Below are positions 12,601-24,008 of a stretch of DNA of 64,000 nucleotides, piece after piece. A program made the translations under genes and the position numbers. Positions within the stretch are counted from its first letter, which is position 1, and each line of letters begins with the position of its first letter. Source of the DNA: Trileptium ribeirensis. Taxonomy: Eukaryota; Nematoda; Enoplea; Enoplida; Thoracostomopsidae. The stretch is taken from positions 124,001 to 188,000 of the forward strand of contig JASANE010030254.1 of NCBI GenBank assembly GCA_030248225.1, written 5' to 3'. A model generated the notes under the pieces. That model made no database searches and had not been told where the DNA came from. It was given only the letters and a program-made list of their open reading frames with translations.

Positions 12601-12840
12601 GACTATATCAAACAAAGAACAGTCCATAAAGAACCGGCGCAAAACCAACGGTAAAAAGCGGTAAATCGAAACCGATCTCAACCCAAGGAGGGTCGTCGAC
12701 CCGAAGAATTCTCGGTGGCTTCAAAACGATTTTCAGTAAAACTATTCGAACCGAATTAAGAAAACAATGCCAAAGAATACGCCAACAGGAAAGAACCTGT
12801 TTTGGAACCAAAGAAAAAGTCATAAATTCAAAACGCCGCA
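9660..12840 (+). pseudogene. Purine-rich decayed coding region, probably a retroelement interior
   Basis: The plus strand is strongly A/G-rich. Fragments in all three frames encode charged, helix-prone protein: an acidic stretch near 10150-10260 (SEEQDYSEEEEEIIIDKALI) and a coiled-coil-like piece at 11115-11330 (VKDEQIKELQERIKELQ). Others are a segment at 11400-11510 with EIEFSLIPHDIPKKQPGEEV and one near 11646-11936. Frames switch often and stops are frequent. I recognise no reverse transcriptase or integrase in it. Its position between the LTR-like repeats at 9283-9655 and 15893-16277 suggests a gag-type interior of a long-dead element, but the family is unknown. Confidence 0.4.
10033..10045 (+). 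repeat. 13-mer ATTCCTTTCGGGY, copy 1 of 5
   Basis: The same 13-mer occurs at 12208-12220, 12265-12277, 18112-18124 and 18194-18206. A related but diverged string (CACTCCTATCGGTTG) lies near 9887. In each case one plus-strand frame reads FLSG. The flanks otherwise show little similarity. Confidence 0.5.
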
Positions 12841-13132
12841 ATTTGACTTATATATTTTTGTGTTGTTTTGTTGTACTTGTATACTTGTATATTTGCCTAA
12901 TCCCGTACTATTTTCAGGAACTTTCAATGTCTAAATCTGAAGAACTCCCCCCGGACAAAGAAAGAAGAGCGGCAGGTAAAGAAGAGTAAATAAGGATGGA
13001 TATTTAAAAGAAGAAATAAATAAGGGACGAAACGAACTGAAAGAAGAAGGGATGAATTAGGGACCGGTTAATAGAGGAAATAAAATTTTGGATTGGAAGC
13101 ATCAATGCTAGACGCAATTTTGGCGAAGGTGG

Positions 13133-13496
13133 TGTTGTGGATTTGCTTCGCCAGAACATTTTGGAATTACATTCGATCATGTTCTGGAGGCTCCTATGAT
13201 GTACGAGGACATCCTCACACGTGGAGTGACGGCATTTCGATCCTTCTAGAATGTTCTACGGATTTCGAAGACTGATGTCATGATTATTCTGGAAGATTCT
13301 TTGATTATATTTAAAGACGGTTGCTTACCACAACGTGAGTTACTGTTTAGTTACTGCTGAACTACAGTTTCATTACTGTTGTGTTTACTGCTTCTTATTG
13401 TCTCGATTCAGCGTTACTTTTACTGTCTTGTGTACTACGTTTTGTTCACTTACTTCTGTTGGCTTTCAATAAACGTTTGTTTTCTACAACTCAACG
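13133..13496 (+). repeat. Gypsy-type 5' LTR
   Basis: The segment begins TGTTGTGGATTTGC and ends CTACAACTCAACG, where the related copy at 15549-15627 has CAACA. TGGATC follows immediately as a probable primer-binding site. A TATATTTA element at about 13303 and AATAAA at about 13469 are at plausible LTR promoter and polyadenylation positions. The length of about 364 bp suits Mag/K02A2.6-like Gypsy elements, and gag starts about 120 bp downstream. Confidence 0.65.
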
Positions 13497-13616
13497 TGGA
13501 TCTTCGCCTGTGAGAATAGAACAGAAGCTTTCTGGCGCACTGAGTAGGATCTTGTTCAATACTACAATCGACTGCCACATAGTCAACGGATTGATCAAGA
13601 TCGAAGTCATCGCATC

Positions 13617-14750
13617 ATGGCCGAATTCAAGGACCTGATGGTACTCATGCAGCAACAACTTCAGCAACATCAAGAAATGATGCTGAAGATGGTGCAACAA
13701 CGGAAGGACGATCAGACAAGATTCGAAAGTATACTTGGGAAGATCACGTCAGGTACGACTGTAACTTCTACTTCAACTGTCACCTCGGTGGCTCCGAACT
13801 TCACTCCTTTTGATTCAACGTCTGAACTTTAGACCGGTCATTACGCTAGGTTCTGCACCTTCCTGGGCGCTCATTCTGTTTCGGACAATAAGAAAGCTCA
13901 AGTATTTCTTACGAACCAATCACCCACTACGTAGAAGCTATTGGTTAATCTCACGGCTCAAAAGAACCCTCCTACTGATATCAACGAACTGAAGTTTAAC
14001 GAAATAGTCGCCTTCATGAAAGATCAGTTCGATCCAAAACATTTCATCGTCCAGGAACAATTCAAGTTCTGGAGCGATTTGCAGCGCAGACCCGGCGAAA
14101 CAACTCAGGAACTTGCGGCGCGCATTCGCCAAGACGCTTCAACGTGCGACTTTGCGTCTATTAAGGACCCCCAGGCATTGCGCGCTCGCTTCATTTGCTC
14201 TATCAACAATGAAGCCGTTCTCAAGGCCCTTTTCAAGATCAAAGACGACGAACTGAATTTCGCTCGCGCAATTGAAATCGCAACTGAAACGGAAGATACC
14301 GCTAAATTCGCCAAAGAAACCGTCTGCGGCTCCAAGCCAAAGCCGGTAAATAAGATGAAGCAGCATCACAAGGCCCATGCAATGGAATCCTGAGAGAATT
14401 TCAGTGATTCGGGCAAGACAAAGGTAACCTGCTACCGCTGCGGTCAACAGAACCACAAGGCAAACGATTGCCGATTCAAAGAGGCTAAGTGCAACCATTG
14501 CGCTCTCAAGGGTCATTTGGAGAAGGTCTGCCGCAAAAAGAAGCTTTCTACATCAAAGGCCAGCAAAAATTCCGTGAAAAGAATTGAATTCATAAACTTG
14601 GTCAAGGAATCCCACGACAATATGCCAAAGCTTGAAGTACCACTAAAGATTGATGGCAAACGGTGCGTGCTTGAGCTGGATACCGCCACTACAGGTAATT
14701 TAATTTCATATCCACTGACCACTGGCATAGGTTGGGACGGCCGAAGTTAG
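13617..14750 (+). pseudogene. gag: Gypsy (Mag/K02A2.6-like) Gag and protease remnant
   Basis: Frame 0 can be read from ATG 13617 through capsid to protease. It has an N-terminal Gln-rich coiled-coil-like segment and a capsid region with FKFWSDLQRRPGETTQELAA, a signature shared with K02A2.6-type Gypsy gag. Two CCHC knuckles follow: CYRCGQQNHKANDC at 14430 and CNHCALKGHLEKVC. Then comes a protease active-site region, LELDTATTGNLIS, with DTA where DT/SG is canonical. In-frame stops at 13830 (TAG), 13932 (TAG) and 14391 (TGA) and a frameshift near 14735 inactivate it. The stops look like single transitions or transversions in otherwise preserved coding sequence, so decay is moderate. Confidence 0.85.
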
Positions 14751-15548
14751 ATAACCCCTGCTGCCGCTATGAGACCGCCAGCAAACATGATTTGTCAGTG
14801 AAAGGCACTTTCGTTGGGAATACTCGTTGCCAAGGGTCAGAGTTTGGTTGCGACGTTCGATTTACGGTAACCGACATTCCTGACTTGAACCTCTTGGGAC
14901 GAGAGGCAACCAATCAGTTGGGAATCTCCGTGGATAAGGCAATGGACAATGTAATTTGTTGCAACGCAGTGTTTAGTCATCTCAAGGCTGACATTAAGCT
15001 ACGAGTCCAATGCAAAGAACTCTGCGAAGAAGTCCCCAACCTTTGGAAGTCAGAACTGGGATGCCTTAAAGATTTTCAACTAGAAATCGAATTCAAGCGA
15101 CAATCCCAACCGATTTTCTGCAAAGCATGACCGATCCCTTTTGCCATCCAAGCCGATTTGGAGAAAGCGTACGAAAGCGGCATTGCTAAAGGAATTTGGG
15201 AGCCGACTCAGTTCAATGAATACGGCACGCCAGTTGTTCCCGTTCGCAAGGCACTCCGTCCAGGTGAGACCAAGCCTACATTGCATGTATGTGGTGACTA
15301 TTCTGTCAGTATAAACCGGCAGCTAAAAGACCATCGACACCCGCTACCTCTTCCGGAAGATCTCATGCGTAAACTAGGAGGTGGATACGGGTTTACAAAG
15401 ATTGATCTGGCCGATGAATATAACCAGATCAAACTAGGCCCAAGAAGTCAAAGGAAGCTTGCTCTCAATACACACAAAGGTGTGCTTCTTCAAAAACGAC
15501 TGCCGTTTGGCGTCAAGTCCGCTCCAGGTTACTTTCAGCAAACCATAG
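14732..15548 (+). pseudogene. pol: Gypsy protease/reverse transcriptase N-terminal part, truncated
   Basis: Frame 2 continues from the protease linker into reverse transcriptase. It shows TKIDLADEYNQIKL (RT block with the first catalytic Asp) and LPFGVKSAPGYFQQ, ending before the YxDD box. One TGA at 15128 interrupts the frame. At 15549 the sequence switches abruptly to an LTR end, so the rest of RT, RNase H and integrase are missing. The open frame continues artefactually to 15748. The order gag, protease, RT matches Gypsy elements. Confidence 0.85.
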
Positions 15549-15655
15549 ATTTACTGTCTTGTTTACTACGTTTTGTTCACTTACTTCTGTTGGCTTTCAA
15601 TAAACGTTTGTTTTCTACAACTCAACATGGATCTACGCCTCTGGGAATACAACAG
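15549..15655 (+). repeat. LTR 3' end plus leader fused to reverse transcriptase
   Basis: This matches 13417-13525 with few differences, from TTACTGTCTTG through the LTR end (ACTCAACA at 15620-15627) and on past the primer-binding site (TGGATC and CGCCT). Leader sequence after an LTR belongs only to a 5' LTR, so this is not the element's own 3' LTR. It is a recombinant or a piece of a second element. Confidence 0.65.
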
Positions 15656-15892
15656 GTGGTAAATGGTGATCGAAAGAAAAGAAAGTGGGACAGGAAACTA
15701 AAGGAAATAAAAACACGATGTTGGCGCGAGCATGAGAGGCAAATTTAAGTACTTCGGTCCGTGGTGTGCTGGGGCTCACTACATAATACCTCCCGCGTCA
15801 GCGTCTCACGACATTTCTTTTATCTTATTTGGGACTTAAGAACGGCATTAGTGGTAGATGCTCAACCGACATTCCGGGAGGACATATGTGCC

Positions 15893-16277
15893 TCAGACTA
15901 TTCCAAATGTTTCTGGCTCCAAAACCGTCCAAAAACACCATTTCAGTTTCAACCCCCACTTCCGGGAGACCAAAACCTATTAACTTTGTAAAATTTTATT
16001 TATTACTCACTCCCTCCGCTTTTGTTTTGCTTTATTCCTTATTACAGTCATAAATCCTACCTAATTTACGTAAAATTCCTAACTAGCTAACTCTAGTTTA
16101 GTTTGATTTTGCTTTAATTTTAGTTCTGCTTTTGGAATCGTATTGTTAGACGACAATTAAGTGAACGGGATCACTAAATAGATTCGCGCAGGCTCAAACC
16201 GCTACCAGAAGGTAGCTAACTATGATTTTTATATTTTATGACACTGACATAGACAAAGGCCATATTGTTCCATATAA
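15893..16277 (+). repeat. LTR-like direct repeat, right copy
   Basis: This is the partner of 9283-9655 in the same orientation, with shared landmarks CCTACCTAATTTACGT, TAGATTCGCGCAGGCT and CTACCAGAAGGTAGCTA and a common end GCCATATTRTTCC. It lies just downstream of the nested Gypsy fragment, consistent with a 3' LTR of an outer, older element. Confidence 0.5.
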
Positions 16278-16285
16278 TGTGTAAT

Positions 16286-17010
16286 CTTATAATGTAATTG
16301 CCGTATGTCTGTCTGTGTGTCTGTGTTTGTGTGTGTATCCCAAGTTTTGAATTTGTCACATATTCTTGATCATAACTTTTGAAACTGTTTATGGATCTTT
16401 ATGTGGTTTTTTGTGGGTAGGAAATCGGTATGGGAATGCAGGGACAATATTTTTGGGCACCCCTTATGTTTTTTCACAACCCATCCCCCCTTGAAATAAA
16501 AAATAGTGTCATTTTATACGTTTTAATGGTGTAACTTTGCAACTGCTTCATGGATTTCGACGAACTTTTTTTGTTTCATTTCTTTAAGACATGAAAGTAT
16601 CGACGAACTTTTGCAAAGGGGATGTATCCCCTATTTGGGGGACCCCTTTAAACTATCTTATAATGTAATTGCCGTATGTCTGTCCGTGTATGTGCAAGTT
16701 TTGGGGTTGTCACATATTTTTGACCATGACTTTTGAAACCGTTTATGGATTTTTATAAGGTTTTTGTTGGATAGGACATCGAATATGGGAACCCATGGAC
16801 ACTATTGTTGGGCATCCCCTGTGCTTTTTTAACAACGCACCCCCTTTGAATAAAAAAATAGTGTCATTTTATTGGTTTTCATGATGTAACTTTTCAACTG
16901 CTTCAGGGATTTTGACGAACTTTTTTGTTTCATATCTTTAAGACGTGACGAAAGTATCGACGAACTTTTGCAATGAGGATGTACCCCCTAATTGGGGGAC
17001 CTCCTTTTAA
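16286..17010. repeat. Tandem duplication of a ~375-bp unit with a TG-rich start
   Basis: Two consecutive diverged copies begin TATAATGTAATTGCCGTATG at about 16290 and 16665. They share TTTATGGAT, GGGCA(C/T)CCCYT, AATAGTGTCATTTTAT, GACGAACTTTT and GTATCGACGAACTTTTGC. The first copy includes a GTCTGTGTGTCTGTGTTTG simple repeat. No coding potential is seen. Confidence 0.65.
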
Positions 17011-17029
17011 ACCATCTTGTGATACTGTT

Positions 17030-17510
17030 TTCGACATTTTGACACATCCGTAAGGGCGTAATGTGTTTTCGCTATTTTAACACAACCGTGAGGGTATCAT
17101 TTTAACACATCTGTAATGGGGTAATGTTGTTTTCATCATTTTAACACATCCATAAGGGTATAATAGTGTTTCCGACATTTTGACACATCCGTAAGAGGTA
17201 ATAGTGTTTTCAGTACTTTAACGTACCCGTAAGGTTGTAATGTTGTTTTCATCATTTTAACACATCCATAAGGGTATAATAGTGTTCTTATCATTTTGAC
17301 ACATCCGTAAGGGTATGATACTGTTTTCGACATTTTAACACATCTGTAATGGGGTAATGTTGTTTTCATCATATTAACACGTCCATAAGTGTATAATAAT
17401 GTTTTCGACATTTTAACACATCCATAAGGGTATAATAGTGTTTTTATCATTTTGACACATCCGTAAGGGTGTAATAGTGTTTTCGCTATTTTAACCCATA
17501 CCAAACGAGG
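17030..17510. repeat. 39-bp minisatellite, about 12 copies
   Basis: Units follow the pattern ACACATCCRTAAGGGTATAA followed by TAGTGTTTTCRACATTTT, with a period of 39 bp (13 codons). The minus strand is therefore open through 17136-17504 as repeated TLLYPYGCVKMSK-like units. This is a repeat artefact rather than a gene. Confidence 0.8.
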
Positions 17511-17515
17511 GATGA

Positions 17516-20500
17516 AAAAACAGAGTAATTTTGTATTTTTTTACAAATGTCATAACTTAAAAAAATACTGTTTTCCGGAAAAACGGGGGCCGCAGGCACA
17601 CTCTGCCATACTACCGGCGCGAAGCGGGCCGAAGGCCGGCTTTCGCGCTGGTGCTATATAAATTGCGGTTTTTATTGTATATTTGGGGCTATGGCTTTTT
17701 ATGTCTGGATAGATGTAGGACTAGTACCTAAGTTATTTACGTAACAATTGCGTTATTTGAACTTGTTTCTAAATTTTATGATTTTCTCTTGCCATTTCGG
17801 TTTTGCTTGATACCCTCGATAACCTAAACGTCTCAACCAAAACAAATATCGATAGGTAGATTAATACCCAAACTATTTGACATATTTAATAATATTATAT
17901 TACCACATAACTAGGTGTTCGAGCTTTAAGAATTAATCCGTGTAGACCCATATAGTGGCAAATAGTGTTAATTATCGCCCCTGATTTGAGTGAAGATCTC
18001 CGGGGTGAGATTAGTACACAGGTTAACTTCGTATACCCGGGGCGAGTAGGTGGCGTTGATTAGGGCAATTGTCTTAAGCTGCCTTCCTTCCTCATAATCA
18101 CCTGTTGTCGCATTCCTTTCGGGTGCCGCAGGATTGAGAGAGACAAAGTTCCAACTGGGGCGGTGTACGTTCGAGCGATATAGCACTGTGTGCATTCCTT
18201 TCGGGTGTCACTTACATGAGATAGAGGTTACTATTCAGCTTAACTCTAAGGACTTAGGCTCAGGTACTTAAATAAAATTACGGAGGGCTTCCGTTCGTGG
18301 CATTATGTATTAACGGCAAAAGACAACTAATAAAGTATTAGATAACCGAAATGGTAAGGGGTAATAAACTAGATCCAAAGAAAGGCCAGAGGAGCTGTGC
18401 TTAGATAAAGAAATACAAAACGAGGACTAAACTGTCGGTGGCCATAAGTCAGTGTGACCTAAAAAGAATTGAGCCGCGAAATTGCATACTTTAAATCTAA
18501 ACCGTTTTATAAATAAAGATTTTACTTGAGTCTTTGGTCCTCAAAACTTTGATCCACGAGTGCTTAGAAATAGTCACGCCGCAACACCAGAGCTACGTCG
18601 CAATCCAAAAAGAACGCGAGCCATAGACGTTGTCCCATCGGCATTTTACTAGTCACACCTCGTTCCCATCAATCTTCGGCGACGAATGTCTTCCCCTTTT
18701 TAATACCGATAGCCATCATAAAAATTCAAGCCAAACCGTACTTCCATCAAGAACAAAACTTATAACACTATACAGCTTGACTTAGCTTTGTCCGTCAGTT
18801 AATACAGAATTAATGGACGAAATATTAATCTGAACTGACTGTCCGAGTTGTCCATAAAGACTTGGCTAGCTGTACATTTGGTCCTAGCAGTATGTCGTCA
18901 ATGTATGACAGATTATATAGTATGGTCAGGAATTTTTCGCAATGTTTGCACCTATATTCTGTTCTGTGAAATTTCAGGGTAAGCACCTACCAAGCGATTG
19001 GTATTATCTAGAAATAGATGCGTTTCTACGAGTTGACTTTACTGAAATAGTTGATAACTAGAATCTCGTTGTTGCAATTAAAACCAAACGATAGAAAGTT
19101 GTTCACGGTGCCCAAGGGTCAATCCCCTTACCCACACCACCACGCGCGCGTCCAACCCACAAAAACAATTTAATTAATTTTAGCTAAATTTAAGGAATGA
19201 GTTTCAAAAATTCGCCAATAATCCTCCACAGCCATCTGTTCCTAAGCCGATATATCTTGAGCTATTATATATCCTGCGTTAGGCACCCGCGAGGGGTGTA
19301 AATATGGCTTAGTGGGAGTTCGACTCAATGTGCACCGTAACCCCATTGAGAGCACCTATTAAATGATATAATTCATTAGCATTTACATAGGTCAGTTGAT
19401 GTGGCCTCGCGCATCATTCATACCTGGGCGTAATATCGCGTCTGAATTTGCCTCACCTGGATCTAAATTTAATGAAGTACTGTCATGTCTAGTCAGGAGC
19501 GTAGTCAGAAACTTCACAACGAGACGCTCTGCATCTTCAAGGTGGAACACCGGTTAAAAATCTATCCGAAGAACATATATCAACATACGCTTCGATTTTA
19601 TTTCATAATTTACGGGCAACAGATGGTAGCCAGGGAATACGAGTCCCATGCACCTTCGCCCCTTGGCTAAGCCTTTGTCGCCATTTAACATTGCATCTAC
19701 ATGAATTGGAATAAACAATACATATATTTATAACTGAGTATACACTCCCTTTTATGTCCGTGATTTCCTGCAATTTTATTTTGACGTTATGACAAAATTT
19801 GAATTTCAAGTATGTTTTTGCACGGCTGATGATTACTTTTTAGCTATATTATCAAATTATGATTATAATTAGCGTACGACAGCTGCAGACGTAAGCACAC
19901 GTGTGAAACATTGCACGTTAATATATCATTCATTATTGTATTATGTTCAACTCTAGACATTCCTGTATATGTATATATACAAAATATGATTATTTTTACA
20001 TATATATGAAAAACAATAGCTAATAAAACTTAATTGTTAATTTAATAGTTTATTTTCGGAATATATAAATCATATTGTCGAAGGTCTGACGGATTGCGGG
20101 ATTGAATTATAGTCTCGGCGGGTAAGGGTGTAGAGTTAACTTGAGGGTGCGTTTGTTCCTTAGTTGAGCCTCCACCGATGGACACCTATGACATAAATGT
20201 AGAAGATTTACAAAACAGATATCAGTGCTGGGAATAAAACGATTTTTTAAAAATGACATTCTATTTGGTGATATTACTTTGCATCTCCGGCTTTCAGGGA
20301 AGAAGCTGTACATATCTCACGACAGTGTAAATGATATCAAAGTGTCTTTGATAAAGACATAAAATCAAGCAAAAGGAGCAAAACTGCTCATTGTACATGC
20401 TTAATGTCTGATTTTGGAAGAGGTGTTCGGTGCTCCGGGGCGTTAGACGGTCGGACGGGGATTTGCTAGACTGTCAGTGTATTCCGCGCCTCAGAGAGGT

Positions 20501-21755
20501 AAACCTACTACTCCATACGAGGATCTACATGCATATGAAGCGAAATAGCAAATAAATACAAACACGGTCCTGAAAACACAAAAACATTTGGATTTTAAAA
20601 CGTTTTTGATACCAAATTTGGCCTTAGTAGTAGGCCTTGCCTCTATTAGTCATACATGTTCTTAATTGAATAAAACCTAGAACAAGTAGTTTACCATCTC
20701 AAATCGAATCGACTTTGAGATTTAATTTTATTCTTTCGGCCTACCTTACAGTGTCGCAGATTACTTAAAAAGTTTGGGGGAATCGACAGGGTTGCGGAAT
20801 GCGAAGTAAGATTTATTTTACCTGTAATAAAAATTTCTTGGAATATGTGAAGTGGTAAAAGAGAATGTAGAATATAATAGTGACAATGCAAATAGTTTCA
20901 CTAGAGTTAAATAAGCGGGGCTTCTAGATTTCTGTTTATTATCCTTCTAATTCTATAAAAAGCATATTATTATAAGGGTAACAAACAAAAAATTGGTGAT
21001 GCTACAACCTAGGATCTTAACTCCAGGATACCTGTACCGAAGGGCGTTGATTCCAGAGAGATAGGTGTCTATTGGGTTAAAGGGTTACCGCTTTTGTGAA
21101 TCCCCACCTTAAGTCATGCTTACTCACTACGTGCGCAGATTATTTTTAAAAAATTGGAAAATCTGCGTTTATTTTTGAACGAAGGGTGTAGCTCTGCAAC
21201 CTCATTTCAAGGGGGAGGTGAGAAGCGCATGGTCCTCATTTTCCGGGTCCAGGTTGGTTTGGTGCGGCAATAACGTAATGGGTGTTCACATGCGGAGGTG
21301 ACATTGTCTGAATCAACACAACAGAGGAATCTAGCGTCGTCAGCTGTTCAAAATTGGAGGAGGCCTGTCATTGAAGGTCATTTTGTTCTATAACTATCAA
21401 TTACGATAATTCATTTATTCTCTTGGATAACGCATTGGTATATAACAATAAGTCTTTATTCCAACAAATGTAGCCTGTTGTTGAAAATCATAGGCTGCTC
21501 GTGGTCGTTGAAACTTTACGTACGTTGCGTCAAATGTTTGCTGTAGAGACCGCTTTTCGACTTTACTTGGGGAACCATAATGTCGTACTGGAACTTGAAA
21601 TTTTTGGGGACCCATGTCTCTTTTGTTTAGAGGTCAGTATATATTGAGCAATGTTTTTGTAAATTTCGCAGATCATTTCCAATTTCCAAAATCTGTCAAG
21701 ATTTACCGCGAAACGATGGGACGACACTTTTTTCTACAATGTGTGTAATCATACA
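17516..21755. other. No gene recognised
   Basis: AT-rich sequence without recognisable coding regions or clear repeats. Two copies of the ATTCCTTTCGGGT 13-mer sit at 18112 and 18194, inside a short minus-strand open frame (17968-18195) that has no recognisable domain. Nothing else can be supported. Confidence 0.5.
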
Positions 21756-21759
21756 AGGT

Positions 21760-22720
21760 AGCAATGCTATGATGTAACATGTAAAATTCATAAGTTTATG
21801 CATGTAAAATTCACAACAAGGTTTAAACAGTTTAAGTTCATGTTCACTACGTATTTCGAAATGCTTTTAATTGCAAACACTGCTACAACACAAGAGTTTT
21901 TCAAAACGTTACTCTTACAATAGCTACAACATATGACGACTAGCAAAATGTTATAGGCATTTAGGGTTTTGTTTTATGTAACAGCATATCAATATATACA
22001 TAAATTAACGGTAGTTATGTATTATCTATTAGTTTAGGGGTTTAATATATTATAAACATGGCAATCTTTAACATTTGATTTAGCCTATGCAGAGCCATTA
22101 TATATGCCTCATTATTAGATGGTTATGTCAAATAACGAAATCTAAAAACCATACCATTTTTAGACAATGTGTATATAGTGGTTTTATTAGCGTAAAAAGT
22201 TATGTTTTGTTTAATATTATTATTTTAAAACTATTTTAATTTAGAAATTAGTATATAGTTAAACGAAAACGTTGCATTGGCATTTTGGGTAAATACACAG
22301 TACGTTTGGAGTATCCGCATCAAGATTCTCCCATTTACGTCGGGTAATGGTGTTTTTGATACAGTGAACGTGCCCGTATAATATGTGTATAGTATGTGTA
22401 GTCTCGTAATAATGCACCATCGCTAGTATTAAAATATATATTTATTTAAATCAAGTCGCTTTGTTAAGCCTTGGCGACTAGCTTTGAGTGCTTTTACTTA
22501 TAATTTGGCAGTCGTCATATGTTTTTGTGGCTATTATAAGGATAGAGTTTTGAAAGCCTTATGTGGCAGCAGCATGTGCATTCAAATGCATTTCGAAATA
22601 CGTACTGGACATGAACTAAAACTGTTCAAACCTTGTTACGAATTTTACATGCAGAAACATATGCGTTTTACATGTTATTGTAATAGCGCTGATACTTCAG
22701 GTGGTAACGAATAACTTTCG
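21760..22720. mobile_element. Foldback/MITE element with ~230-bp inverted arms
   Basis: The left arm (about 21760-21965) and right arm (about 22488-22720) are inverted copies. Shared blocks are GCATGTAAAATTC, ACAAGGTTTRAACAGTTT, ACGTATTTCGAAATGC, TCAAAACKYTAYYCTTA and ACATATGACGACT. The interior, about 520 bp, is AT-rich and non-coding. The short plus-strand open frame across the right arm is not a gene. No target-site duplication could be fixed because the outer ends are diverged. Confidence 0.7.
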
Positions 22721-23792
22721 AATTCGTTCACCCATAGGCTATCTCGAGCGACAATATTTAGCCCTCTCAACGATGGTAGAGTTGTCTGTTATATTATTTT
22801 TAACTACAAACAGGCTCTCCAGTATCAATTTAAGATTTTTGGTCTTATCGATGGGCAATGAATCACCAGAGAACAAACCTTGCTGGAACAGCGAATATGT
22901 TATTCCCTATTAGCGAGGTAGCTCTGGAACTCTGTAGTATAATTTTCTGACATGATATCGTGAACAGCCACGCTTACGTTGGACATCTGTGGCAGTGCTG
23001 AGCAAGTACTTTCGATAACAGAGGCTACTGCCTTATCCATACTTATATACGTGTTGGTACCACCAATATTTGGCCTTCAACCTATTGACAAAAAGGACGT
23101 ACATTGGTGGACTTACGCTTTTCTAAATCGTTATCCTCAAAATATCTAGTTGTTGAAACAACCATAAGTTTGCGACGAATTTTCGCAGTTTTTCATTATA
23201 TTTCTTCAGTTAAGAAAGGCAACTGTTTTCGTATAAGAAAGAAAAGTTTGTCACGTCATTGAAAATTTATTAGCGATTTTAGACTGTGGCACGCATTTTG
23301 GGACTATCACTATTACCAGTTTTAGCTTTAAGCACTTGGCGCTTTAAACATATGGAAGCCAAAGGTTAGATTTTGTGACACTGCAGACGAGACACCACAC
23401 GTGAGAGCATCAGATTAAGCATTACAGTGAAAGCGTAAATCGTTAATATCACTGTTAAGCTTTGTGGGTTTATTATGAAGGTTTTGTGTGATACTTTTAA
23501 GCTGTGGTTTTATCTCTCGCAAATATATCGATTTAGAATGCAAAGCGCAGCTGCACCTACGGCAAACTAGCTCACATTAACTTTCTTTGCACCATGTCTT
23601 CATTAAATGTCAGATGATGTGCAACGAAATTGGTTGTTTTTCCAACACGTATGTCTTATCGTTAACAGTAGCTCTGCCATAATTTTTATTTCCATGCTAA
23701 AACTTTATTTATCTTTTTCTGATAATATCTCTAACTATGATTCGACTACTAATAATTAGTGTCGAACTCCTAACAAATACTTATAAGCGTAA
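22721..23792. other. No gene recognised
   Basis: AT-rich and non-coding as far as can be seen. No domain or repeat was recognised. Confidence 0.4.
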
Positions 23793-24008
23793 AGAAGGGT
23801 TGGTGACAATGAAATAATTGAATGTCAGATCGTTTAATGCTATCTTCTTTCACGCTTAAAACGCATTTTATATATCACATTTTAATTTTTGTATACAATA
23901 AGAAGGGTTGGTGAGAATGAAATTGTTGAATGTCAGATCGTTTAATGCTAGCTTCTTTCACGCTTAAAACGCATTTTATATATCACATTTTAATTTTTGT
24001 ATACAATA
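23793..24008. repeat. 108-bp tandem duplication
   Basis: Two nearly identical copies, 23793-23900 and 23901-24008, each run from AGAAGGGTTGGTGA to GTATACAATAA. They differ at only a few positions, so the duplication is recent compared with the surrounding repeats. Confidence 0.85.

Noticed and set aside
17136..17504. 122-codon minus-strand repeat protein (TLLYPYGCVKM units)
   Set aside because: The 39-bp minisatellite period is a multiple of three, so the frame is open by construction. No gene signals are seen.
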